The notes below the pieces were generated by a model. The model made no database searches. It was not told the DNA's origin and saw only the letters and a program-made list of their open reading frames with translations. Below are positions 6,599 through 13,500 of a DNA stretch of 13,856 bases, piece after piece. The DNA comes from Acidobacteriota bacterium (GTDB lineage Bacteria > Acidobacteriota > Aminicenantia > Aminicenantales > Aminicenantaceae): contig JAUWSR010000062.1 of NCBI GenBank assembly GCA_030609975.1, forward strand, positions 1 to 13,856, read 5' to 3'. Position 1 is the stretch's first letter. Each line of letters starts with the position of its first letter. The position numbers and the translations under genes were made by a program.

Positions 6599-8077
6599 CT
6601 AATTGTCTATGCGTGCAAGGCGTGCGGCGATAACGCGAGCTAAGGGACTGGCGCCCATATCCACATTGGACATAACGGCTACGACATAGCCCGAATCCAG
6701 GAAGATATCCAGGTTGGAATTGATGCCGTCAAAACCACCGCCGTGGCCAACCACCTTGCCATTGGAGTTTTCCACAACGGCGAAACCAAATCCATAGTTG
6801 GCAGCAATATGATCTTTCCACATTTCATTGAGTGAATCCTTGGATACATACGTCTCCGAAAGGAGGGCCAGTGCAAAACGATACAGATCCCCGACCGTGG
6901 AAAATCCACCTCCAGCAGGTCCCCCTTTGATCACATGCTTGTAGTAATTGTTCTGCCAGCCCCACTTGTTATCGGGATCGGGACTGTAGCCGATCGCCAG
7001 GTTTTCTACGGGGTGGTCCATATCATAGCAGTCCGAATTTATCATGCCTGCCGGCTCGTAGATGACCTTGCGAATATAGTCGAAATAATCATCACCAGTT
7101 ACCTTTTCGATCACAACACCTAAAAGAAACATCCCCGTGTTGCTGTATTGAAAGCGCTCGCCTGGCGTGAAAGCCAATTTTTCAACCTCGATAAGGGATT
7201 TATAATCGTCCAATTTCCGGAAGAGCTGACGAGAGCTCCGGGCATATACTCGATTAAAATAACTGCCCAGGCCGGAGGTGTGAGTGAGGAGATGGCGGAT
7301 TGTTATCTGGGATGTCGTCTCTTTTGGGAGCCAAGATTCATCCACAAACTTGTCGAGCGTGTCATCCAAGGCTAATTTCCCCTGTTCCACCAACTGCATG
7401 ATAGTAACCGAAGTAAACATTTTGTTCATGGAGCCAAGATTGAATTTCGTCTCGATATTGTTTGGAATATGATATCGTTTGCTGGCGTCGCCTGCGACAT
7501 AAGAAAAAAGGATTTCCTTTTGCTTTGCGACTAACACAGTTCCCGAGAAAGCATCTTTCTCACCAAGCTTGTGTACCAGAGTTTTGACTTCCTGGATAAA
7601 TTCCTCTTCGGTCAGAGTAGATTCGGTGACATTTGAGGGCGTGCGGGCGTCGTTGAATCCAAAAGACATAACGAGAAAATCCTGGTCCCTGTTGAATCGG
7701 AGTGTAAATGCCCGCCACGAGCCAAAATTGCGGTCTTTAAGGATAACAATGGTCTCGGCAGTTCGAGGAGGATCGTAGGTCCGAATGCTGTGAAAGTCCA
7801 AGCCTCCTGTTTGTCGATACATGCCTTGGAAGGCCCCCAGATGATTTTCTAAAGGCATATTTTTAAAGCGGCCGGTGCACTCCTCTTGGATAAAACGTTC
7901 AATCCGTATCGCATCACCCGAGTTGAAGGTATCGATGAGGGATTGTATCCTTTCCCCGATTTTTCCTTCCGGCATGACCGATTCATCGTGATAGCTTTTT
8001 TCGCCCGGCTGTTGGGCAAACACAGTCGAAAAAAACAACATAAATAGCAGCAGGGCGAGTGAACTTCTTTTAAACAT
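6599..8077 (-). CDS. Exported serine hydrolase, beta-lactamase/DD-peptidase fold (class C type)
   Basis: The product is 492 residues, with a signal peptide (hydrophobic 6-20, VFAQQ cleavage near 22). Residues about 36-145 form an N-terminal alpha+beta domain that resembles a SnoaL/NTF2-like fold (inference). Residues about 155-490 are the serine beta-lactamase-like domain: the nucleophile motif S216-M-N-K219, Y311-S-N313 and H445-G-G447, the third motif in its usual HGG form, all in family order and spacing. RHLLTHTSGLGSYF (261-274) and GGPAGGGFSTVGDLYRFA (385-402) are also typical. Members include esterases, D-amino-acid peptidases and EstB-like hydrolases; antibiotic resistance should not be assumed. 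GGAGAGAG precedes ATG 8077. It acts in the periplasm or at the cell surface. Confidence 0.92.
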   Translation of the reverse strand: MFKRSSLALLLFMLFFSTVFAQQPGEKSYHDESVMPEGKIGERIQSLIDTFNSGDAIRIERFIQEECTGRFKNMPLENHLGAFQGMYRQTGGLDFHSIRTYDPPRTAETIVILKDRNFGSWRAFTLRFNRDQDFLVMSFGFNDARTPSNVTESTLTEEEFIQEVKTLVHKLGEKDAFSGTVLVAKQKEILFSYVAGDASKRYHIPNNIETKFNLGSMNKMFTSVTIMQLVEQGKLALDDTLDKFVDESWLPKETTSQITIRHLLTHTSGLGSYFNRVYARSSRQLFRKLDDYKSLIEVEKLAFTPGERFQYSNTGMFLLGVVIEKVTGDDYFDYIRKVIYEPAGMINSDCYDMDHPVENLAIGYSPDPDNKWGWQNNYYKHVIKGGPAGGGFSTVGDLYRFALALLSETYVSKDSLNEMWKDHIAANYGFGFAVVENSNGKVVGHGGGFDGINSNLDIFLDSGYVVAVMSNVDMGASPLARVIAARLARIDN

Positions 8078-8260
8078 AGCTCTCTCCTTATAACACTTTG
8101 TTTACTAATACGTTATTTGGAAGTTTTCGTTGCATGCACCCTGATTCTACATTGGTCAAGTATATAAGATTAAGAAAATGAGAAATAAGGATATGCGAAA
8201 ACGTTCTATTGATAGGCAAAAGACATCCCCAATATAGCTTAAGATGCTCTGAGAATAACA

Positions 8261-8297
8261 TTGACAGATATGCATTTATTATGCATATATATGCATA
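8261..8297 (+). promoter_or_regulatory. vapBC promoter with palindromic operator
   Basis: TTGACA (8261-8266) is a consensus -35 box. CATATA (8284-8289) or TATATA (8286-8291) can serve as the -10 box at 17-19 bases. Three ATGCAT sites lie at 8270, 8281 and 8291, spaced 11 and 10 bases, so on one face of the helix. The last two form a perfect 18-bp palindrome (8280-8297) that covers the -10 region and reaches the first base of the vapB start codon. VapB proteins bind such palindromes and repress their own operon. The rest of the 219-base spacer (8078-8260) shows no further gene. Confidence 0.6.
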
Positions 8298-8488
8298 TGA
8301 GAACAACATTGAATATTGATGACAATCTCCTTAATGAAGCCTCACGTTTGACCGGGCTCACAGAAAAAACCGCTTTGGTAAGACGCGGCTTGGAAGCCTT
8401 GATCACTCTTGAAAGCAGTAAAAGGCTTGCTCGATTAGGTGGGTCCCAAAAATTCCTTCGCTCCATCCCCAGGCGGCGGACAGATTAG
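8297..8488 (+). CDS. vapB: VapB-type antitoxin
   Basis: This 63-residue protein, MRTTLNIDDNLLNEASRLTG then LTEKTALVRRGLEALI, is a ribbon-helix-helix DNA-binding domain (strand 2-7, helices about 9-19 and 23-36) of the VapB antitoxin family. Residues 38-63 (ESSKRLARLGGSQKFLRSIPRRR) are the toxin-binding tail, with the LGGS and IPRRR marks of this group. It neutralises the VapC nuclease encoded 12 bases downstream and should bind the palindrome over its own promoter. In-frame ATGs also occur at 8270 and 8291, but family members begin MRTTLNID. No Shine-Dalgarno precedes 8297, and the promoter geometry suggests a leaderless mRNA. Confidence 0.9.
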   Translation: MRTTLNIDDNLLNEASRLTGLTEKTALVRRGLEALITLESSKRLARLGGSQKFLRSIPRRRTD

Positions 8489-8500
8489 ATACTTTCAGCC

Positions 8501-8857
8501 ATGGTACTTGTAGACACTTCAATCTGGATTTCGCATTTTCGCTATGGAGATAGTCGCTTGAGCAAACTGTTGAATCAAGGACGTGTGGCCACACATCCTT
8601 TCATTATGGGGGAGATCGCCTGCGGCCATTTAAAGAATAGAGAAGAGATATTGAACCTCATGAATGATCTACCTCAGGCTGTTGAAGCCAGCCATCAAGA
8701 AGTATTGCACTTCATCGATATTCACCAACTCATGGGGTGCAGCCTCGGTTTTATCGATATGTGCCTTCTCGCATCAAGCCGACTTACAACCATTCCGTTG
8801 TGGACAAACGACAGAAAATTAAAGGCTGCAGCTGAATCTCTTAAAATTCTGTTTTGA
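8501..8857 (+). CDS. vapC: VapC-type PIN-domain ribonuclease toxin
   Basis: This 118-residue PIN-domain protein has the four acidic residues that bind the metal ions: D5 (VLVDTSIWI), E38 (MGEIACG), D86 (GFIDMCLLA) and D104 (TNDRKL). VapC toxins cut tRNA or rRNA when VapB is degraded under stress. The start is ATG 8501, 12 bases after the vapB stop, with no clear ribosome binding site, so translation is probably coupled to vapB. The final codons (L-K-I-L-F-stop) lie inside repeat copy C, so the repeat supplies the gene's end. The length and all catalytic residues look intact. Confidence 0.92.
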   Translation: MVLVDTSIWISHFRYGDSRLSKLLNQGRVATHPFIMGEIACGHLKNREEILNLMNDLPQAVEASHQEVLHFIDIHQLMGCSLGFIDMCLLASSRLTTIPLWTNDRKLKAAAESLKILF

Positions 8858-8944
8858 GGGCCCAAATCGTTGATCTAAGCCTTCACAAGGGGCCATGCTG
8901 CCTCTAACTTATTTGTTTTCAACAATAACTCGGGGACTGTCCCC
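8840..8944 (-). repeat. Dispersed two-stem element, copy C
   Basis: Read on the minus strand from 8944: GGGGAC-A-GTCCCC hairpin (8944-8932), CGAGTTAT, TGTTGAAAACAAATAAGTTA as in B and D, then stem 2 GGCCC (8894-8890) with GGGCC (8863-8859) enclosing GCTTAGATCAAC, and an end CTCAAAACAGAATTTTAAG. Unlike the other copies it is antisense to both neighbouring genes, and its far end overlaps the last codons of vapC. Confidence 0.8.
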
Positions 8945-8968
8945 AAATTTTCATACCTGGGTGAGGCG

Positions 8969-9005
8969 TGTTCGGTCGCGTACATATTTTGTACTCAAGC
9001 GAACA
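8969..9005. promoter_or_regulatory. Nested dyad, candidate operator of the kinase gene
   Basis: Two concentric inverted repeats share one centre at 8987: TGTTCG (8969-8974) with CGAACA (9000-9005), and GTACA (8980-8984) with TGTAC (8990-8994), each part separated by 5 bases. It lies 74 bases before the kinase ATG, between repeat C and an AT-rich promoter-like region (TATAAT at 9060-9065). It could be a regulator site or an RNA hairpin. Confidence 0.45.
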
Positions 9006-9078
9006 AAAATTTGATACAACACTTCAAATATTGAATCGAATGCGCTAACATGATGTATATATAATTGAGTATCCCGCT

Positions 9079-11073
9079 ATGTCGCTTACCAAAGGAAAAA
9101 AGCTAGGTCCTTACAAGATCCTCTCCAAGTTGGGTGAGGGTGGCATGGGAGAGGTTTATCTCGCACAAGACCCGCGCTTGGAACGCAACGTGGCCATCAA
9201 GGTCCTTCCTCACAGGCTAGCTCAAGACCGTGAGGCTTTGGGGCAGTTCCAGTTCGAAAACAAAGCTGTGGCCGCACTTTCGCACCCGAATATCCGGCTG
9301 ATCTTCGACATCGGGAAAGAGGGCGAGTTCACCTTCGCCGTGATGGAGCTTCTGGAGGGAGAAACCCTGGCGCAAAGGTTGAACCGATCACGCATGAACT
9401 GGAAAGATGCCATGCGCACGGCTAAGGCCGCTGCTCAGGGCCTGGCGGCCGCACACAGCAAGGGCATCACTCACAGGGACATAAAACCGGAAAACATATT
9501 CCTCTGCGAAGGTGGAGAAATAAAGATCTTGGATTTTGGTCTGGCGGCGGTAGATCCTAAACGGCGGCGGGACCAGGATGAAACCTTCGACACCACTATG
9601 ACCTATGATGGTTTTGTGGGCAACCTGGGAGGGACCATCCCCTATATGTCCCCCGAGCAGGTACGTGGCGAAAAAACCGACGCCCGCAGCGATATTTTTT
9701 CCTTCGGATCTGTCTTGTATGAAATGCTGACTGGAAAATCTCTTTTTGCGCGTGATACTGCGGTCGAGACTGCAGCCGCTATTCTGAACGAAAAAACCCC
9801 AGCACTGGCCGAAGCCGGCGTGGCGGTCCCGGTCAAACTCCAACTGCTGTTGAACCTGTGTCTCGAAAAAAATCCTGAATACCGTATCCAAACCATAGAA
9901 GACATCATTACGATGTTCAAGAGGATCGCTTCGGACACGCCTACGCGCAGGCAGAGCAAACAGGTGACATCGGTTGCAGTTTTGCCCTTTGTGAACATGA
10001 GCAAGGATGATGAGGATGAATACTTCAGCGACGGGCTGACCGAAGAGCTCATCAATTCCTTGGTCAAAATCGGTGGCCTGTATGTGGCGTCCCGGACCAC
10101 ATCTATGCTGTTCAAGGGAAAAACTCAAGACGTCCGCGATGTCGGCGAACAACTGAATGTGAGGAATGTCATTGAAGGCAGTGTGCGTAAATCCGGCGAT
10201 CGTTTTCGAATTACGGCACAGTTGATCAATGTCGAAGATGGCTACCACCTCTGGTCAGAGTCATTCAACCGCAAGGTAAAAGATGTATTCGCCGTCCAGG
10301 GAGAGATCGCGGAGCATATCGCCAAGGCTCTGCACGTGGTGCTGTCCGACAAGGAAAAACAATCCATTACCCAAGCTCCCACGGAGAATATCAAAGCCTA
10401 CGATCTGCTGCTCCAGGGAAGGCAGCAGTTCTATCAGTTCCAGAGGAAGACCATCGAACGGGCACTGTCGCTCTTTCTGCACGCTGCCTCGCTCGACCCG
10501 GAATTCGCACCGGCCTATGCCTGGGCATCCTACTGCTATGCTTTCCTTTACAGCTGGTTCGACGGCAACGATCTTAACCTGAGGGAAGCCGAGACCAACA
10601 GCCGCAAAGCACTCTCCTTGGATCCCGATCTCGCGGAAGCCCATGTGGGAAGGGGAATGGCGCTTTCGCTCAAAAGAGAGATCAATGCCGCCCGCCGAGA
10701 ATTCGAGACTGCCCTTCGCTTGAAACCCGACCTTTACGAGGCGGCCTATTTCTTTGCCCGGAACTGTTTTTCGCAAGGTCAATACGAAAAGGCCGCGATG
10801 CTGGCTGCTCAGGCGGTTGAGCAGCGGCCGGATGACTACAATTCCCCCTATCTGCTGGGCATGATCTACACCGATCTCAAACAGGACCTGGATGCCCAGG
10901 AGGCCTTCAAGCTCAGCATGCAGAGAGCGGAAAACGCCTTGGAGCTTTTCCCGGATGATGCCCGCGCTTTAGCCTTTGGTTCGGGCGCACTCAATCACCT
11001 GGGTGAAAAACAAAAAGCTCTGAATTGGGCGGAGAAGGCTTTTGCCAGCTCACCACAGGAACCGATGACCTGA
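9079..11073 (+). CDS. Ser/Thr protein kinase with TolB/FlgO-like and TPR domains, cut by an in-frame TGA
   Basis: The product is 664 residues. The Hanks-type kinase domain (11-281) has the Gly-rich loop GEGGMGEV (19-26), K41 in VAIK, E60, HRDIKPEN (132-139), DFG (152-154) and SPE (191-193), so it looks catalytically complete. Residues 296-425 (VAVLPFVNMS... to KALHVVL) match the TolB-N/FlgO-like domain often fused to these kinases. TPR helices run from about 435 to the end (SLDPEFAPAYAWAS, SLDPDLAEAHVGRG, RLKPDLYEAAYFFA and others). There is no membrane segment, so it is probably cytoplasmic. This architecture is common in Acidobacteriota. The frame stops at TGA 11071-11073 within a TPR but resumes in the same frame to TAG 11250 with family-typical sequence; full length would be 723 residues. 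No Shine-Dalgarno precedes ATG 9079; TATAAT at 9060-9065 would give a very short leader. Confidence 0.88.
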   Translation: MSLTKGKKLGPYKILSKLGEGGMGEVYLAQDPRLERNVAIKVLPHRLAQDREALGQFQFENKAVAALSHPNIRLIFDIGKEGEFTFAVMELLEGETLAQRLNRSRMNWKDAMRTAKAAAQGLAAAHSKGITHRDIKPENIFLCEGGEIKILDFGLAAVDPKRRRDQDETFDTTMTYDGFVGNLGGTIPYMSPEQVRGEKTDARSDIFSFGSVLYEMLTGKSLFARDTAVETAAAILNEKTPALAEAGVAVPVKLQLLLNLCLEKNPEYRIQTIEDIITMFKRIASDTPTRRQSKQVTSVAVLPFVNMSKDDEDEYFSDGLTEELINSLVKIGGLYVASRTTSMLFKGKTQDVRDVGEQLNVRNVIEGSVRKSGDRFRITAQLINVEDGYHLWSESFNRKVKDVFAVQGEIAEHIAKALHVVLSDKEKQSITQAPTENIKAYDLLLQGRQQFYQFQRKTIERALSLFLHAASLDPEFAPAYAWASYCYAFLYSWFDGNDLNLREAETNSRKALSLDPDLAEAHVGRGMALSLKREINAARREFETALRLKPDLYEAAYFFARNCFSQGQYEKAAMLAAQAVEQRPDDYNSPYLLGMIYTDLKQDLDAQEAFKLSMQRAENALELFPDDARALAFGSGALNHLGEKQKALNWAEKAFASSPQEPMT

Positions 11074-11250
11074 TATGCTGTCGCCTGTGACTTTGCCATG
11101 CTGGGACGGGCGGACAAGGCCATCTCCTGCCTGGAACGGGCACGGCTTTTCGGCACCCTCCCCAAAAGTTGGCTGGAAAACGACCCCGACCTCGACTCCC
11201 TCCGCAGCCGCCCCCGCTTCCAAGCCTTCCTCAATCAACTTAAAGAATAG
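11074..11250 (+). pseudogene. Detached C-terminus of the kinase-TPR gene
   Basis: Immediately after TGA 11071-11073 the same frame reads YAVACDFAMLGRADKAISCL, then a helix and WLENDPDLDSLRSRPRFQAF, LNQLKE, and stops at TAG 11248-11250. The WLENDPDLDSLR...RFQAFL ending is the usual C-terminus of these TPR regulators, so it is the original end of the upstream gene. A single TGG-to-TGA change would explain the break. Repeat copy D begins 4 bases after this TAG, not after the TGA. Confidence 0.8.
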
Positions 11251-11253
11251 TTT

Positions 11254-11360
11254 GGGGGCGGCCCCCCAGATCAGGTTGAAAACAATAGAGTTACGTTAAA
11301 TCTCCCCCTGTTTTCAACACTTAAATCACTGTTTTCGGGGGTCAAAATACACCTTTAAGG
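11254..11360 (+). repeat. Dispersed two-stem element, copy D
   Basis: Hairpin 1 is GGGGGC-G-GCCCCC (11254-11266). GTTGAAAACAATAGAGTTA follows, close to copy B. Stem 2 is CCCCC (11304-11308) with GGGGG (11337-11341) enclosing CTTAAATCAC. The end CACCTTTAAGG is shared with B. This copy alone has a further perfect 10-bp inverted repeat, GTTGAAAACA (11275-11284) with TGTTTTCAAC (11309-11318), which would compete with stem 2. Confidence 0.8.
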
Positions 11361-11446
11361 AAATAAATCTTTCCTCCCTATTCAACCTTTTCTTGAATCC
11401 ATCCGTCTTAATAGATGAAGGACAAAACAATGAACCGGAGGAATAC

Positions 11447-11881
11447 ATGAGAGCGTTAAAATGGATAGCCGTTGTCACCGTAATTCTGTTCAGCTGCGCT
11501 TTTATCCTTTTCGCTCAACAGGCAGATACCAAACAGGATGAAAAAACCACAATAAAGGACAAAGACGGTTCGTTTTATATCGACATAGATGATCTTGCAG
11601 TGCTTGAAGCACTCGAGAACCTTAAGATCGAGCTTAAGGGACTCGAAGGATTAGAAAAACTTGAGGCGCTAGCAGCGTTGGAAAGTTTAGAATGTTTGGA
11701 AGCTCTGGATGCCTTACGCGATATGGAGTTTGACTTTGATTTCGATATTAAGTGGGAAGATTTTGATTTCGATATCGACATAGACTTTAGCGATTTTGAC
11801 TTTGACTTCGATTGGGATTGGGACGATGACATTAGTGATAAAGATAAAATTAAGATCAAGAAGACCAAAAAGCTAAATTAG
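11447..11881 (+). CDS. Small exported protein with (L-E-x)n and DFDFD tracts, function unknown
   Basis: The product is 144 residues from ATG 11447, which follows GGAGG by 5 bases; the longer frame from 11393 lacks a ribosome binding site and would bury the signal peptide. Residues 1-23 are a Sec signal peptide ending FAQQ. Residues 50-90 place a leucine at every third position (50, 53, 56, 59, then 63, 66 and on to 90), mostly as L-E-x. Residues 94-127 alternate Asp with Phe, Ile or Trp (DFDFDIKWEDFDFDIDIDF and onward). A basic tail, KIKIKKTKKLN, ends it. Varied codons in the repeats (GAC/GAT, TTT/TTC) argue that the protein pattern is selected rather than recent DNA slippage. An acidic tract could bind calcium or other cations (inference). 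It faces the M24 gene tail to tail. Confidence 0.75.
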   Translation: MRALKWIAVVTVILFSCAFILFAQQADTKQDEKTTIKDKDGSFYIDIDDLAVLEALENLKIELKGLEGLEKLEALAALESLECLEALDALRDMEFDFDFDIKWEDFDFDIDIDFSDFDFDFDWDWDDDISDKDKIKIKKTKKLN

Positions 11882-11898
11882 AGCGCGTCAGCGTCTCT
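11880..11898. terminator. Weak hairpin between convergent genes
   Basis: AGAGCGC-GTCA-GCGtCTCT forms a 7-bp stem with one bulged base and overlaps the stop codon of the acidic-repeat gene. It lies in the 34-base gap before the convergent M24 gene end. No T-run follows on the plus strand, so the terminator role is weakly supported. Confidence 0.3.
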
Positions 11899-11915
11899 GA
11901 TACTTACAGCTTTGC

Positions 11916-13328
11916 CTACAGCTTCAAAAACATCCACTCTTTGGTATAAGGGACCGAACTTCCCTGCAGTACACCCTTGGTCTTTGTCACTAAAAGGTTG
12001 TCGCTGGGATTGTAGCCGAAGCCGTTCTCAGGGTCGAAAAGGCCCGGTTCCACACTGAACATCATTCCCTCTTCCAGGACTTCAGTGTTTCCCAGCGCTA
12101 TATAAGGAGCTTGGTGGCCCTCCATGCCCGAGCCGTGGCCGATTCGCTGGTAGAGAAGCTTCTGGATGTCCTTCCCCTGGGCGACCTGGTAATTGTGACA
12201 TTTCTCGGCCACCTCCCCGCAGGTTACCCCGGCCTTGGACTCACGCGCCTGCATGAGAGAGGTTTCGGTCACGACTTCCCAAACTTTTTCCCGATGAGCA
12301 TCCCAGGGCTCAAGCTGGTAATAGCGATACAGTTCGCCTCCATGCCCCCCGATCCTGACAGCCCCTGCGATCTGGATCGAATCCCCTTTTTTGATACGGT
12401 TGTGATGAAACTGGTTGGGATGTGGGAAGGCCGTTCCCAGTCCGGTGCGGCATCCAATACTGATCCTAATTCCCACAGCATTGTGGGGACGCCCGTCCCT
12501 TTTTATATCCTTCATGATAAGATCCGTACCATAGGAAATGCAGGCTTGATTGACATCAAAGTCTGTGGCGTCTGTTCCTCTCTCCAGAATGTAATCCCGA
12601 CCAAAGGCGTGAATCTTGGCAAAATAATCCATGGCTCTTTGGGTTAAAGCGATCTCTTCCGGGGTTTTAACGATCCTCATATTGAGGCAGATAGAGCTAA
12701 TGTCCACGACTTTTGCTTTAGGCAAAACCTTCACGAACTTTTTCATCTTGGAAGGCGTGAACTCTGAATCGAAGCCAATGGTTTTGTCAGCATAACCTCT
12801 CTTCTTAAGCCCTTCCAACAGCCACTCAAACAGATCGACCGTATTCCATTTGACAACCTTCCCCTGATCTGGATAGCCCCCTTCGGCATGGTGATAATCG
12901 AAATAGTAGTCCATCTCCGTGCACCACCAGGATTTGACCAGCTCGTTGTCCAGCCCGGGAGTGTACCAGTAAATTGCGTCCTCATGAACAGGGAAAACGA
13001 CCCAGCCGGGCCTTTCGGTCTTCGTCATGAAATTCCCGGAAAAATACATCATGTTCCATTGATTAGCGATCACAACCACGTCAACGCCTTTTGCCGCGAC
13101 TTTTTCTTTCATGCGGCTAGCGGTCTCTTTATACCAGCTCAAGGGGAGGCGATCGTAACCAACCGGTGCTGGCTGGGGATGGTCTGGATCTTTGATCAGC
13201 AGTTTCTCGGACTCACCGGAGACGGTGGCGGCATCGTGTATACTGCCGGTATCTGTCGTGCAGGCAAGATGCGCTCCTGCCAGACCCACACCCATGTTTT
13301 TCATAAAATCACGTCTGGAAACACTCAT
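11916..13328 (-). CDS. Tat-exported M24-family (pita-bread) hydrolase with degenerate metal site
   Basis: The product is 470 residues. SRRDFMKNMGVGLAGAHLAC (4-23) is a textbook twin-arginine signal, and C23 in LAC could be lipidated. Residues about 60-215 are the creatinase/prolidase N-terminal domain; about 220-455 are the pita-bread fold. Against E. coli PepP ligands D260, D271, H354, E383 and E406, the spacing here (11 residues, then 29) points to A321, E332, H398 (GHGSGMEGH), E427 (SVEPGL) and S442 (NPSDNLLV). Three of the five positions are therefore changed, two of them to non-ligands. The pattern resembles creatinase, a metal-free member; H303 in FPHPNQ may match its catalytic His (inference). 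It may cleave a C-N bond other than Xaa-Pro. AGGAGGG precedes ATG 13328. Confidence 0.88.
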   Translation of the reverse strand: MSVSRRDFMKNMGVGLAGAHLACTTDTGSIHDAATVSGESEKLLIKDPDHPQPAPVGYDRLPLSWYKETASRMKEKVAAKGVDVVVIANQWNMMYFSGNFMTKTERPGWVVFPVHEDAIYWYTPGLDNELVKSWWCTEMDYYFDYHHAEGGYPDQGKVVKWNTVDLFEWLLEGLKKRGYADKTIGFDSEFTPSKMKKFVKVLPKAKVVDISSICLNMRIVKTPEEIALTQRAMDYFAKIHAFGRDYILERGTDATDFDVNQACISYGTDLIMKDIKRDGRPHNAVGIRISIGCRTGLGTAFPHPNQFHHNRIKKGDSIQIAGAVRIGGHGGELYRYYQLEPWDAHREKVWEVVTETSLMQARESKAGVTCGEVAEKCHNYQVAQGKDIQKLLYQRIGHGSGMEGHQAPYIALGNTEVLEEGMMFSVEPGLFDPENGFGYNPSDNLLVTKTKGVLQGSSVPYTKEWMFLKL

Positions 13329-13390
13329 AATTCCCTCCTGTTGCCTCCATTCTATCGGTTGTATATAAGCGAGACAAGGACTATTTTAAG

Positions 13391-13442
13391 AACCGGTCTG
13401 AAATAATATTTTCTCAACTTATCCGGTTAATTCACGTATAAT
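13391..13442 (+). promoter_or_regulatory. Divergent control region, candidate -10 box and inverted repeat
   Basis: The 172-base spacer between the divergent M24 and dehydrogenase genes has AACCGG (13391-13396) and CCGGTT (13423-13428) as an inverted repeat, and TATAAT at 13437-13442 reading toward the dehydrogenase. No good -35 box is seen. This is weak evidence for a shared control site. Confidence 0.3.
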
Positions 13443-13500
13443 ATGTATAAGGAATTGGGGGGCGCTTAAATGCGCCTAAGAGATGGAGGTCCATTTATTG

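Noticed and set aside
6599..8077. Antibiotic-resistance beta-lactamase
   Set aside because: The SxxK/YxN/HGG set and the extra N-terminal domain fit the broad serine hydrolase family of esterases and peptidases; nothing indicates beta-lactam hydrolysis.
9388..10248. Long minus-strand frame (286 codons) opposite the kinase
   Set aside because: It is antisense to well-supported kinase and TolB-like motifs and has no ribosome binding site; long antisense frames are common opposite GC-rich genes.
11071..11073. TGA as selenocysteine or as Trp under an altered code
   Set aside because: Other genes in the window end with TGA, and I see no convincing SECIS-like stem just after it. Nonsense mutation or error is simpler, though not proven.
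309..11360. CRISPR-like array made by the repeats
   Set aside because: The copies are kilobases apart, in both orientations, too diverged and not separated by regular spacers; no cas genes are present.
11575..11868. Minus-strand frame rich in Ser-Lys repeats
   Set aside because: It is the mirror of the DFDFD/LEx coding repeats; the plus frame has a signal peptide and ribosome binding site and this one does not.
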